From: an uncultured Bacillaceae bacterium
GTDB lineage: Bacteria > Bacillota > Bacilli > Bacillales > Amphibacillaceae
Assembly: GCA_937925695.1 (NCBI GenBank)
Contig: CALAMD010000023.1
Coordinates: forward strand, 1 to 18,282
Direction: 5' to 3'
DNA length: 18,282 nt
The first letter of the stretch is position 1, and each line of letters starts with the position of its first letter. Below the pieces are notes generated by a model. The model searched no databases. It saw only the letters and a list, made by a program, of their open reading frames with translations, and was not told the DNA's origin. The translations under genes were made by a program, and so were the position numbers. Shown here in pieces: positions 1 through 5,770 of the stretch.

Positions 1-155
1 TCGTTGTATATAGAGCAATATCAATGTCAGAACGTTTATTAAAATCACCACGAGCTACAAGACAATCTTTTCAATGCTCGGATCTGTAACACAATAATTA
101 GTTAATTCAGATAGAAATCTTCTGGTAGCTCTTTTAATATCGAGGCATGATTCAT
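1..155 (-). pseudogene. Broken minimal nucleotidyltransferase (MNT) gene, 5' part, cut by window edge
   Basis: Reading the minus strand from an ATG at 155, behind a good ribosome site (GAGG at 163-166), gives MNHASILKELPEDFY. The frame then hits a stop after LN. One base-frame over, it continues as LSELTNYCVTDPSIEKIVL, and after another break as ARGDFNKRSDIDIALYTT. The pieces join into the classic MNT core (KIVLFGSRARGD...SDIDIA), in which the GS motif and SDID aspartates bind nucleotide and metal. The FGSR part of the active-site loop is missing, apparently through a deletion of about 10-11 bases beside a stop. Two independent lesions argue for a decayed gene rather than one sequencing slip. 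Such MNT genes often sit alone or beside HEPN partners as antitoxin-like modules. The rest lies outside the window, so any partner is unseen. Confidence 0.7.
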
Positions 156-339
156 GTTAACACCTCACTGTAAATAAGTATTAATAAACTAATCTATTTA
201 CGCAATTTTTAGTTTTTTTGTAATCATATTATAACACATCCATCCAGCTTTAATTGATTATCAATTGTATGGTCAATATAATCCACTGCCGAATTATTTT
301 AAGCCCAGTGGTTATTGGATTAGCTTTACCCTTCCAAGG
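156..339. other. Non-coding spacer between nucleotidyltransferase remnant and cupin gene
   Basis: This is an A+T-rich spacer with no credible ORF. It contains the remnant's ribosome site and a TATAAT-like hexamer on the minus strand near 226-231 without a well-spaced -35. An imperfect inverted repeat is present (CCACTG at 283-288 with CAGTGG at 306-311, extendable through one bulge). No function can be assigned to that repeat. Confidence 0.4.
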
Positions 340-367
340 ACATTTGCCTTGTACCTAGCATAACATA
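340..367 (+). promoter_or_regulatory. Possible sigma-K-type promoter for the cupin gene
   Basis: An AC dinucleotide (340-341) lies 17 bases before CATAACATA (359-367). This fits the remembered mother-cell sigma-K pattern of AC, a 16-17 base spacer and CATAnnnTA. Transcription would start near 375, about 28 bases before the ATG. No better sigma-A promoter was seen just upstream. The pattern is short and could arise by chance; the His/Tyr-rich product makes a late sporulation role plausible. Confidence 0.4.
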
Positions 368-402
368 TATGGATAAAATTAATGATTTGGAGATGAATAA
401 AT

Positions 403-948
403 ATGCACCATTATCCGTATATGTATCCATCATCATATGGAGTTTACCCAGCTTACCATGTAGGATCCCAATCAAGAAATCATCATTGGCATCATCACCC
501 TAATTACGGTCATGGCAATCCGTCATCCCCACATAACAACTATGATTATGGTGGGCAACCATATGTCGTCAATATCAATGAAGCCGCCAAAAGAAACCGG
601 ACCTTTCGGACAGCAATATGGACGGGAAATCATTTGCAAGTGACCTTGATGAGTATTGGAGTCGGTGAAGATATTGGCTTGGAAAACCATCCAACAACAG
701 ATCAATTTTTACGGATTGAGGAAGGGCAAGGGATTGTGCAGATGGGCGATCATCGTAATCATTTATCGTTTCAACGGGAAGTTGGCGATGATGATGCGAT
801 TATGATTCCTGCTGGCAAATGGCACAATTTAATCAATACGGGGCAACGGCCATTAAAATTATATTCCATTTATGCCCCACCTGAACATCCATATGGTACC
901 ATTCATGAAACAAAAGCAGTGGCTATGGCTGCTGAAAACCATCACTGA
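403..948 (+). CDS. Cupin-domain protein with His/Tyr-rich N-terminus
   Basis: The 181-residue product has two parts. Residues 1-50 are low-complexity and unusually rich in histidine (10) and tyrosine (9). Residues about 55-165 form a single cupin barrel. Cupin motif 1 is seen around H96-P-T-T-D-Q101 with G108 and G110; the usual second histidine is threonine, and Q101 occupies the usual glutamate position. Motif 2 is textbook (G128, P136-A-G138, H141, N145). Likely metal ligands are therefore H96, Q101 and H141. The start follows a GGAG ribosome site at 389-392. The gene stands alone, with a hairpin after it at 977-1013. The substrate cannot be told: cupins include isomerases, oxidases, decarboxylases and non-enzymes. 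The N-terminus and sigma-K-like promoter suggest, but do not prove, a spore coat or mother-cell protein. Confidence 0.8.
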   Translation: MHHYPYMYPSSYGVYPAYHVGSQSRNHHWHHHPNYGHGNPSSPHNNYDYGGQPYVVNINEAAKRNRTFRTAIWTGNHLQVTLMSIGVGEDIGLENHPTTDQFLRIEEGQGIVQMGDHRNHLSFQREVGDDDAIMIPAGKWHNLINTGQRPLKLYSIYAPPEHPYGTIHETKAVAMAAENHH

Positions 949-970
949 TTTTCTAAATAGGTCACCTATG

Positions 971-1013
971 AAAAAAGCTAGCTATCAATAGAAGGTCTCT
1001 ATCGATAGCTAGC
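971..1013 (-). terminator. Rho-independent terminator between convergent cupin and reductase genes
   Basis: GCTAGCTATC (977-986) pairs perfectly with GATAGCTAGC (1004-1013), and ATAGA/TCTAT can extend the stem inward. On the minus strand it is followed by six T (971-976), so it ends the reductase transcript. On the plus strand the tail is only CTCTTTAAAT, so it may stop the cupin transcript weakly. Confidence 0.8.
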
Positions 1014-1029
1014 CTCTTTAAATCTATTA

Positions 1030-1578
1030 TTAAGCTTGATGTTTTTGAATCAAGTCTACAAATGCATCAACAAAGGATTGTAAGAACTGAACTGTATCCT
1101 CGTTGTTAATCTTGCCATTTTCATCTAATAACCCTGCTGAATCAGCAATATATGCTTCAGGCTGTTGAACAACAGGCATATTTAAGAATGCAAGAATTTG
1201 ACGTAAGTGATGGTTAGCACCAAATCCACTAATAGCACCAACTGACTGGCTAATAATAGCGGCAGGTTTGCCATTCCAAACATTCGCACCATATGGACGT
1301 GAACCAACATCTAATGCGTTTTTAAGCAATGCTGGAATTGAACGATTATGTTCAGGTGTAACGAATAATACTGCATCCAATTCCTTAATTTTATTGCGAA
1401 ATGCTTCATATTCAGCTGGTGGATTTTCATCAGAATCCTGGTTATAGATTGGGAGATTATCAATTTTGATAAACTCTGTTTCATATCCTTCTGGGAATAG
1501 TGGTGCTACATTTTCAGCAATTTGTTGAGAAAATGCTCCTTTCCTTACACTTCCTACTACAATACCTACTTTTGTCAT
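1030..1578 (-). CDS. NAD(P)H-dependent FMN reductase / azoreductase-type quinone reductase
   Basis: This 182-residue flavodoxin-fold protein belongs to the NADPH-dependent FMN reductase family (ChrR/YieF-like). Members reduce quinones, azo dyes or chromate by two-electron transfer, which avoids semiquinone radicals. The N-terminal GSVRKGAFSQ binds the FMN phosphate. The stretch TPEHNRSIPALLKNALDVGS carries the family's conserved loop around the flavin ring. The frame stays open upstream, but ATG at 1578 is preferred because AAAGGATG lies a few bases ahead. The gene is last in a minus-strand detoxification cluster, with its own promoter and MhqR-type operator (1732-1765), about 210 bases below the hydrolase. 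In Bacillus subtilis MhqR likewise controls an azoreductase (AzoR2), though that protein need not be orthologous to this one. The substrate is inferred from context. Confidence 0.87.
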   Translation of the reverse strand: MTKVGIVVGSVRKGAFSQQIAENVAPLFPEGYETEFIKIDNLPIYNQDSDENPPAEYEAFRNKIKELDAVLFVTPEHNRSIPALLKNALDVGSRPYGANVWNGKPAAIISQSVGAISGFGANHHLRQILAFLNMPVVQQPEAYIADSAGLLDENGKINNEDTVQFLQSFVDAFVDLIQKHQA

Positions 1579-1620
1579 AAAAAACATCCTTTCTTTATCA
1601 ATAGTTATTTTATTTATATC

Positions 1621-1651
1621 AACAAAATTATGAGTCATTTATAATTTTGTT
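1621..1651. repeat. 11-bp perfect inverted repeat in reductase 5' UTR
   Basis: AACAAAATTAT (1621-1631) and ATAATTTTGTT (1641-1651) are perfect inverted copies around a 9-base loop. They lie in the predicted leader RNA of the reductase, about 40-75 bases before its start codon. On the plus strand the repeat is followed by more T, like a terminator, but no plus-strand gene needs one. It could be a leader hairpin or a regulator site. A second repeat with 7-bp arms (GTAGTCA/TGACTAC) lies just upstream, spanning about 1676-1710. Confidence 0.5.
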
Positions 1652-1731
1652 TTTTATCCTTGGTTATTAAATTCCGAGTAGTCAACACTTAAACGCAAAT
1701 CATCATGACTACTTGAATGACTCTAATTTGT

Positions 1732-1765
1732 ATATTACCATTTTGTATATCTCGAATTCAAGGTA
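1732..1765 (-). promoter_or_regulatory. Reductase promoter overlapped by MhqR-type operator
   Basis: On the minus strand TTGAAT (1756-1761), an 18-base spacer and TAATAT (1732-1737) form a sigma-A-like promoter. The -35 lies inside TATCTCGAATTCAAGGTA (1748-1765, plus-strand reading). That matches 16 of 18 positions of the perfect palindrome TATCTCGAATTCGAGATA found at the repressor's own promoter. A repressor bound here would block the -35. The predicted leader is about 150 bases. Confidence 0.7.
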
Positions 1766-1789
1766 TACGCTTGCGATTTTCATAATTAT

Positions 1790-2395
1790 TTAAAACTGCT
1801 GTTCATACCACTGTTTAGCCGCTTCAACTTCTTCCATTGTTAACTGATGTCCCCTATTTTCCCAATGGAGGGTAACTTCAGCATTTGCTTCAGTTAGCAA
1901 TGCTTGTAATTCTTCAGATTCTTCCGGGGGACACATCGGATCATTTATGCCAGCGCCAATAAAGACAACTTTATTCGTTAAATCTGGCAACTCAATCCCT
2001 CTTCTTGGTACCATCGGATGGTGAAGAACAGCGCCTTTTAACGCATCCTGATAATGGAAAAGCAAGCTAGCAGCAATATTTGCTCCATTTGAATATCCAA
2101 TCGCGACAATATTACCCCGATCAAAGTCATATTTTTCTGCTGCCTCATCAAGAAACCCATTTAATTCTTCAGTTCGGAAGATAAGGTCTTCTTCATTAAA
2201 GACACCTTCAGCCAATCTTTCAAAAAAGCGGGGCATCCCATTTTCTAATACATTGCCACGAACACTTAAGACTGAGGCTTGGTTATCAATTCTCTCTGCT
2301 AAGGGTAGTAAATCATATTCATTACCACCTGTACCGTGAAGCAATAATAAGGTTGGCTTGCTTCGATCTTGACCCTGTTTAAAAATATGTTTCAA
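1790..2395 (-). CDS. mhqD: MhqD-like carboxylesterase / alpha-beta hydrolase
   Basis: The product is a 201-residue serine hydrolase of the phospholipase/carboxylesterase family. An LLLLHGTGGNE oxyanion region is followed by the nucleophile elbow GYSNG (Ser102), the acid in GINDPMC (Asp152) and the base in RGHQL (His183), so the triad is complete. The start is taken as TTG at 2395: GGAGGG lies about eight bases before it, and the apparent upstream extension translates through that ribosome site. In Bacillus subtilis the homologue MhqD is induced by catechols and methylhydroquinone under MhqR and is encoded beside a ring-cleavage dioxygenase. Here too the gene follows a dioxygenase and a flavin-reductase-like gene in one minus-strand operon. 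Its natural ester or ring-fission substrate is not known from sequence. Confidence 0.87.
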   Translation of the reverse strand: MKHIFKQGQDRSKPTLLLLHGTGGNEYDLLPLAERIDNQASVLSVRGNVLENGMPRFFERLAEGVFNEEDLIFRTEELNGFLDEAAEKYDFDRGNIVAIGYSNGANIAASLLFHYQDALKGAVLHHPMVPRRGIELPDLTNKVVFIGAGINDPMCPPEESEELQALLTEANAEVTLHWENRGHQLTMEEVEAAKQWYEQQF

Positions 2396-2449
2396 ATTTC
2401 TTCCCTCCAATATAATTTATCCAAAAGACCTAAGACTGCAGATGCTCTA

Positions 2450-3058
2450 TTAATCTGGTCGAATGAGTTCGAACATGTCGCCAATTTTTGCATAGTTGGC
2501 ACCTGCTAAGCGACTAACAGCACGTAAACCCCTTGGATCAATTTTCCCATCGTCATAAATATCTTCATCAATATGGTATTGAACGATGCGCCCAATGATC
2601 AGATCACTACCCGGATTATCATCATTTGGTAGCGGTATGGCTCGTTCTAACACACATTCAAAACGAACTTTAGCTTCCCGAATACCAGGCACGGAAACTT
2701 TTTCACTATCAACTAGCGATAACTTTGCTAATTCAATTTCACTTTTGTCCGATGGAAGACTGGCTGCTGTTTGATTGATTTTTTCAACATTATCCTCATC
2801 GACAATATGAACGACAAATTCTTTCTGCTCGAGAATATTTCTTGCTGTATCCTTTTGATTCCCTGCTGAACGTTGGATCGATATGGAAATCATCGGTGGA
2901 TTCGATGAGACAATATTAAAATAGCTAAAAGGTGCTCCATTAATCACACCACTATTGGTTTTACTAGTTACAAATGCAATCGGTCGCGGGATAATACTGC
3001 CAATGAGAAATTTATAATTATCTCTTTCCGTCATTGATTTTGGATCAATAGTAATCAT
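2450..3058 (-). CDS. Flavin-reductase-like FMN-binding split-barrel protein
   Basis: This 202-residue protein belongs to the DIM6/NTAB flavin reductase domain family, related to Bacillus YwrF. Visible family features are IGSIIPRPIAFVTS near residues 19-32, the ING-APFSYFNIVSSNPPM segment (about 39-56) and a C-terminal SRLAGANYAKIGD (about 182-194). These proteins bind FMN and may use NAD(P)H or supply reduced flavin, but many members are uncharacterised. The gene starts 4 bases after the dioxygenase stop, with AGAGG inside the end of that gene, so the two are almost certainly co-transcribed and coupled. About 54 bases separate it from the hydrolase start. Within the operon it could reduce quinones or nitroaromatics ahead of ring cleavage. 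That role is inferred. Confidence 0.87.
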   Translation of the reverse strand: MITIDPKSMTERDNYKFLIGSIIPRPIAFVTSKTNSGVINGAPFSYFNIVSSNPPMISISIQRSAGNQKDTARNILEQKEFVVHIVDEDNVEKINQTAASLPSDKSEIELAKLSLVDSEKVSVPGIREAKVRFECVLERAIPLPNDDNPGSDLIIGRIVQYHIDEDIYDDGKIDPRGLRAVSRLAGANYAKIGDMFELIRPD

Positions 3059-3062
3059 GTCA

Positions 3063-4019
3063 TCAATCCTCTAGTCCATCATTTAGTTCTCTAACTTCTA
3101 TCGGAATCAGGATACGTTCCAATTGGTCTCGATGTTGTTCATACTGTTCTGGTAGCATGAAATTTTCACCCATTGTTTCATAAGATTCATCATGAGCAAA
3201 TCCTGGTGGATCTGTCGCAATTTCAAATAATATTTCTCCATGTTCACGAAAATAGATAGCATTAAAGTAATTACGATCGCGAACAGGGGTAACAAAATAT
3301 CCGTTATTCGTAACATGCTGTTGCCACGCTAGTTGATCCTCATCATCCTGCGCTCGCCAAGCAATGTGATGAACTGTACCGACACCCATTTCACCACGGT
3401 CAACTGGCTCTTTTTTAAGGTCAATCACATTACCAATATCTGCTGTCGAACGAAAACGAATATAGTCTTCATCTTCAACTATTTTTTCTAATCCCATCAC
3501 GTTTTCAAGGACAGTTGCAGTCTCCTCTGGGTTTGTCGAGTATAAAATCGCACCACCAAAGCCTTTAATAGCTACTTCTGGTGTAACCCCGGAAAATGTC
3601 CATTGATTCAGGTCACCCTCTTCTCTCTCAACAATCTCAAGATGTAAACCATGTGGATCATCAAACTGTAAAGATTGTTCACCGAATCGTTCTGTTATTT
3701 CATAGGATATATTGAATTTTTTAAGTCTTTCTTCCCAAAACGACATCGCTCCTTGAGGTACAACATAAGTTGTTACTCCAACTTGTCCGCCACCAATGAC
3801 ACCTTGCCTGGCATTTGCCCATGGAAAGAAGGTAATAATCGTTCCTGGTCTTCCACCGTCATCACCAAAGTAAAGATGGTACGTACCAGGATCATCGAAG
3901 TTCACCGTCTTTTTAACTAACCGTAAACCTAACACACCTGCATAAAAATCAACATTTTCTTGTGGGTGACCAACAATCGCTGTAATATGATGGATCCCAC
4001 TCGTTTGTTTCGTCATCAT
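3063..4019 (-). CDS. Two-domain glyoxalase/ring-cleavage dioxygenase (MhqA/MhqO family)
   Basis: This 318-residue protein has two vicinal-oxygen-chelate (VOC) halves. Likely metal ligands are in GIHHI (H10/H11), TVHHIAW (H217/H218) and ILFEIATDPPGF (E266). The C-terminal EIATDPPGF and the N-terminal GLRLVKKTVNFDDP...YHLYFGD are hallmarks of the MhqA/MhqO/MhqE family. These proteins are annotated as hydroquinone-specific extradiol dioxygenases and protect Bacillus against methylhydroquinone and catechol. Two adjacent ATG codons follow GGAGTG; the first (4019) is used. The gene lies about 140 bases below the mhqR-like repressor and leads an operon with flavin reductase and hydrolase genes. A degenerate MhqR-type site is at 4124-4141. 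Which of the three Bacillus paralogues it matches best cannot be settled by eye, so no symbol is given. Confidence 0.88.
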   Translation of the reverse strand: MMTKQTSGIHHITAIVGHPQENVDFYAGVLGLRLVKKTVNFDDPGTYHLYFGDDGGRPGTIITFFPWANARQGVIGGGQVGVTTYVVPQGAMSFWEERLKKFNISYEITERFGEQSLQFDDPHGLHLEIVEREEGDLNQWTFSGVTPEVAIKGFGGAILYSTNPEETATVLENVMGLEKIVEDEDYIRFRSTADIGNVIDLKKEPVDRGEMGVGTVHHIAWRAQDDEDQLAWQQHVTNNGYFVTPVRDRNYFNAIYFREHGEILFEIATDPPGFAHDESYETMGENFMLPEQYEQHRDQLERILIPIEVRELNDGLED

Positions 4020-4097
4020 TCAATCACTCCAATTCATATATTTACTGTTACCCAAATCAATCATTTCATGAACATTTAGTTAGTTTTAAATATACTT

Positions 4098-4141
4098 CCT
4101 TCAGCAATTATTTCGAAATTCATCATTCCGAAATCGAGATA
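4098..4141 (-). promoter_or_regulatory. Degenerate MhqR-type site and possible promoter before the dioxygenase operon
   Basis: On the minus strand TATCTCGATTTCGGAATG (4124-4141) keeps about 14 of 18 positions of the perfect palindrome at 4632-4649. Just downstream is a second TTTCGAAA core (around 4108-4115). Together they make an imperfect inverted pair, ATTTCGGAAT and ATTTCGAAAT. A weak promoter, TTCGAA then 17 bases then TATATT, overlaps this second core. ACCCAAAT (4141-4148) and ATTTGGGT (4050-4057) can also pair across the leader. The operon may instead be read from the repressor promoter. Confidence 0.4.
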
Positions 4142-4160
4142 TTTGGGTATAAATAATCGT

Positions 4161-4616
4161 TTATAAGCTTTCGGCATAGTAGCCTAACTTCTTCAATAAA
4201 TCAATCACCACGACTTTTTCGTCGGTTGTTAACCCTGCACATATTTGTTGTATCGCTTCTTTATGCTTAGGAAATACTTCATCCATTAACGCTTGACCTT
4301 CTTCTGTAATCGTTGCATGGGTTACGCGACGATCATTCGGGCACGGTCTTCTTGCAATTAACTTTTTCTTCTCTAGTTTATCAACAACATACGTGATACT
4401 GCTACTGGCGATTAATACTTTTTCACCAATTTTTTGAATCGGCTGATCGCCTTTACTATAAATTAACTCAAGGACAGCAAATTCAGTCGTATTCAATCCG
4501 GTTCGTTTAATATCTGCTTCGACACGTTTTTGGATAGAATTTAACGCCCTTGTTAATACAACAAATAACTTAAGAGATAATTCTTCATCTAATTGACGAT
4601 TTTCTTCCTTACTCAT
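4161..4616 (-). CDS. mhqR: MarR-family repressor, MhqR-like
   Basis: The 151-residue product is a dimeric winged-helix regulator. The recognition region is IQKIGEKVLIASSSITYVVDKLEKKKLI, followed by the wing RRPCPNDRRVTHATIT. It closely recalls Bacillus subtilis MhqR (YkvE), including GLNTTEFAVLELIYSKGDQPIQKIG and the RRPCP wing. Two cysteines are visible, in RRPCP and QQICAG, and could sense electrophiles; the mechanism is not shown by sequence. The start is ATG at 4616, about ten bases after AAAGG; a longer reading to 4679 would run through the promoter and operator. A perfect palindrome covers the predicted transcription start, so autoregulation is likely. No clear terminator separates it from the downstream dioxygenase operon. 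Confidence 0.88.
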   Translation of the reverse strand: MSKEENRQLDEELSLKLFVVLTRALNSIQKRVEADIKRTGLNTTEFAVLELIYSKGDQPIQKIGEKVLIASSSITYVVDKLEKKKLIARRPCPNDRRVTHATITEEGQALMDEVFPKHKEAIQQICAGLTTDEKVVVIDLLKKLGYYAESL

Positions 4617-4630
4617 CCATATCATTCCTT

Positions 4631-4679
4631 TTATCTCGAATTCGAGATAATTATATAATGATTTAATATCCGAAGTCAA
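4631..4679 (-). promoter_or_regulatory. mhqR promoter with perfect 20-bp operator palindrome
   Basis: TTGACT (4674-4679), 18 bases and TATAAT (4650-4655) form a strong sigma-A promoter on the minus strand. Directly after it TTATCTCGAATTCGAGATAA (4631-4650) is a perfect 20-bp palindrome covering the start site. From memory, the MhqR box in Bacillus subtilis is tATCTcgaAtTCgAGATa, essentially identical. The placement predicts tight autorepression that is relieved by quinones. Confidence 0.88.
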
Positions 4680-4724
4680 CCCTTTTGTTTAAATTAATTT
4701 TAACAGCGATTATTTTGCTAATAA

Positions 4725-4747
4725 TAGAAGCTATTTCATAGCTTCTA
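4725..4747. repeat. Compact perfect hairpin in mhqR upstream spacer
   Basis: TAGAAGCTAT (4725-4734) and ATAGCTTCTA (4738-4747) pair perfectly around a 3-base loop. The following bases are only weakly T-rich on either strand. It may be a second terminator for the nitroreductase transcript, or a leftover of an older element. Confidence 0.5.
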
Positions 4748-4770
4748 CTTGTTCATATGAATTATTCGCC

Positions 4771-4816
4771 AAGTATGTTATCACACCACCTCAAATAGGT
4801 GGGTGATAGTATACTT
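4771..4816. repeat. Long imperfect inverted repeat of unknown role
   Basis: AAGTATGTTATCAC plus CCACCT (4771-4791, one bulged A) pairs with AGGTGGGTGATAGTATACTT (4797-4816) over about 20 pairs. Two of these are G-U pairs in RNA, and the loop is CAAAT. No T tract follows on either strand, so it does not look like a terminator. It lies between the nitroreductase terminator and the mhqR promoter. It could be a small RNA, a protein site or a mobile-element trace. Confidence 0.5.
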
Positions 4817-4854
4817 TACATGACGATTTGGTTATCCGTTTTTTCGGTTAAACC

Positions 4855-4886
4855 CATTAAAAATAGAGCTTCATTATGTAAGCTCT
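4855..4886 (-). terminator. Terminator after the nitroreductase gene
   Basis: AGAGCTT (4865-4871) and AAGCTCT (4880-4886) form a 7-bp stem with an 8-base loop. On the minus strand this is followed by ATTTTTAAT. It starts about 20 bases after the nitroreductase stop and would keep that transcript separate from mhqR. Confidence 0.7.
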
Positions 4887-4906
4887 CGATTCATACCAAC
4901 CAGTAT

Positions 4907-5527
4907 TTATATATATGTAACTGATTCATTAACGGGCTTACGATAACCACGGGGATGTCGATTTGTCACATCTTCCTTCCCAACCGCGATCATCATAACT
5001 ATTTCATATTGTTCTTCAATGTTCAATAACTCTCTAACTGCTACCGGATCAAAGCCAATCATCGGACACGTATCCCAACCTTTATCCTTCGCAGCTAACA
5101 TAAATAACATGGCTGAAATAGATGCATTTCTAATGGCTTCTTCCAGTTGAAATTGTTCACCGCGTTTTTCATAAATAGAATGAACGGTGTTGACTTGTGC
5201 TTCATATTCTTCCTTGCTCATAATTCCTAACATCATTAATCCTTCATAAATTCTAGCTGCATCTTGATAAGCCTTTTTATCACCGGTAACGACGATTACC
5301 GCGGATGCATGATCAATTTTGTTTTGTCCATATGCCGTATGTTTTAATTTTTCTTTCATTTCTGGATCCATCACAACAAGAAAATGGGGATGTTGTAAAT
5401 TAAAAGCAGATGGACCAAATTTCACTAATTCAAAGATTTCATTCAATTCTTCTCGCGTTATTGGATTTCCTGGTAAAAAATTTTTGGCAGAACGTCTTTC
5501 TTTTACGAGCTGTTCAAAAGTTGTCAT
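4907..5527 (-). CDS. mhqN: Nitroreductase-family oxidoreductase, MhqN-like
   Basis: This 206-residue FMN-dependent nitroreductase-fold enzyme has the N-terminal RRSAKNF flavin-phosphate contact, FGPSAFNLQHPHFLVV near residues 37-52, and the C-terminal HPRGYRKPVNESV. The length and this C-terminus match the Bacillus MhqN (YdfN) type. Such enzymes reduce nitroaromatics and quinones with NAD(P)H. ATG at 5527 follows a strong GGAGGG. It is the first gene of the minus-strand detoxification cluster but has its own terminator. No good MhqR palindrome was found in its upstream region, only a weak TTGTCA-based promoter candidate. Control by the neighbouring repressor is therefore suggested by position and family, not by a visible operator. 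Confidence 0.85.
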   Translation of the reverse strand: MTTFEQLVKERRSAKNFLPGNPITREELNEIFELVKFGPSAFNLQHPHFLVVMDPEMKEKLKHTAYGQNKIDHASAVIVVTGDKKAYQDAARIYEGLMMLGIMSKEEYEAQVNTVHSIYEKRGEQFQLEEAIRNASISAMLFMLAAKDKGWDTCPMIGFDPVAVRELLNIEEQYEIVMMIAVGKEDVTNRHPRGYRKPVNESVTYI

Positions 5528-5618
5528 AACATTCCCTCCAATTTTTGTCCTACCCTTCTATTCTACTAAGTTTCAATTTTTATGGATTAGCTATTTTTGA
5601 CAAGTTTTCGACTGTTTG

Positions 5619-5655
5619 GAAAAAAATCCTAGGTTTACGTAATAAACCCAGGATT
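5619..5655 (-). terminator. Terminator after the erm gene
   Basis: AATCCT-GGTTT pairs with AAACC-AGGATT between 5625 and 5655 (12-position stem with one internal mismatch, 7-base loop). On the minus strand a run of seven T follows. It lies about 115 bases beyond the methylase stop. Confidence 0.8.
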
Positions 5656-5770
5656 TAATCTAGCAATTCAATTATAAGTCGCGCATTTTATTTATATTTG
5701 TTTATTTGACATTGAGCTCTTGTCATCAGATTACTCGTTATATTTAGGCCATCCAAATTCACGAGGTTTG

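Noticed and set aside
4050..4148. ACCCAAAT/ATTTGGGT long-range pair in the dioxygenase leader
   Set aside because: Eight bases about 80 apart can occur by chance. There is no further support, so it is not called a separate feature.
4617..4679. N-terminal extension of the MhqR-like protein
   Set aside because: It would translate through the -35, -10 and operator palindrome. The ATG at 4616 has the proper ribosome site.
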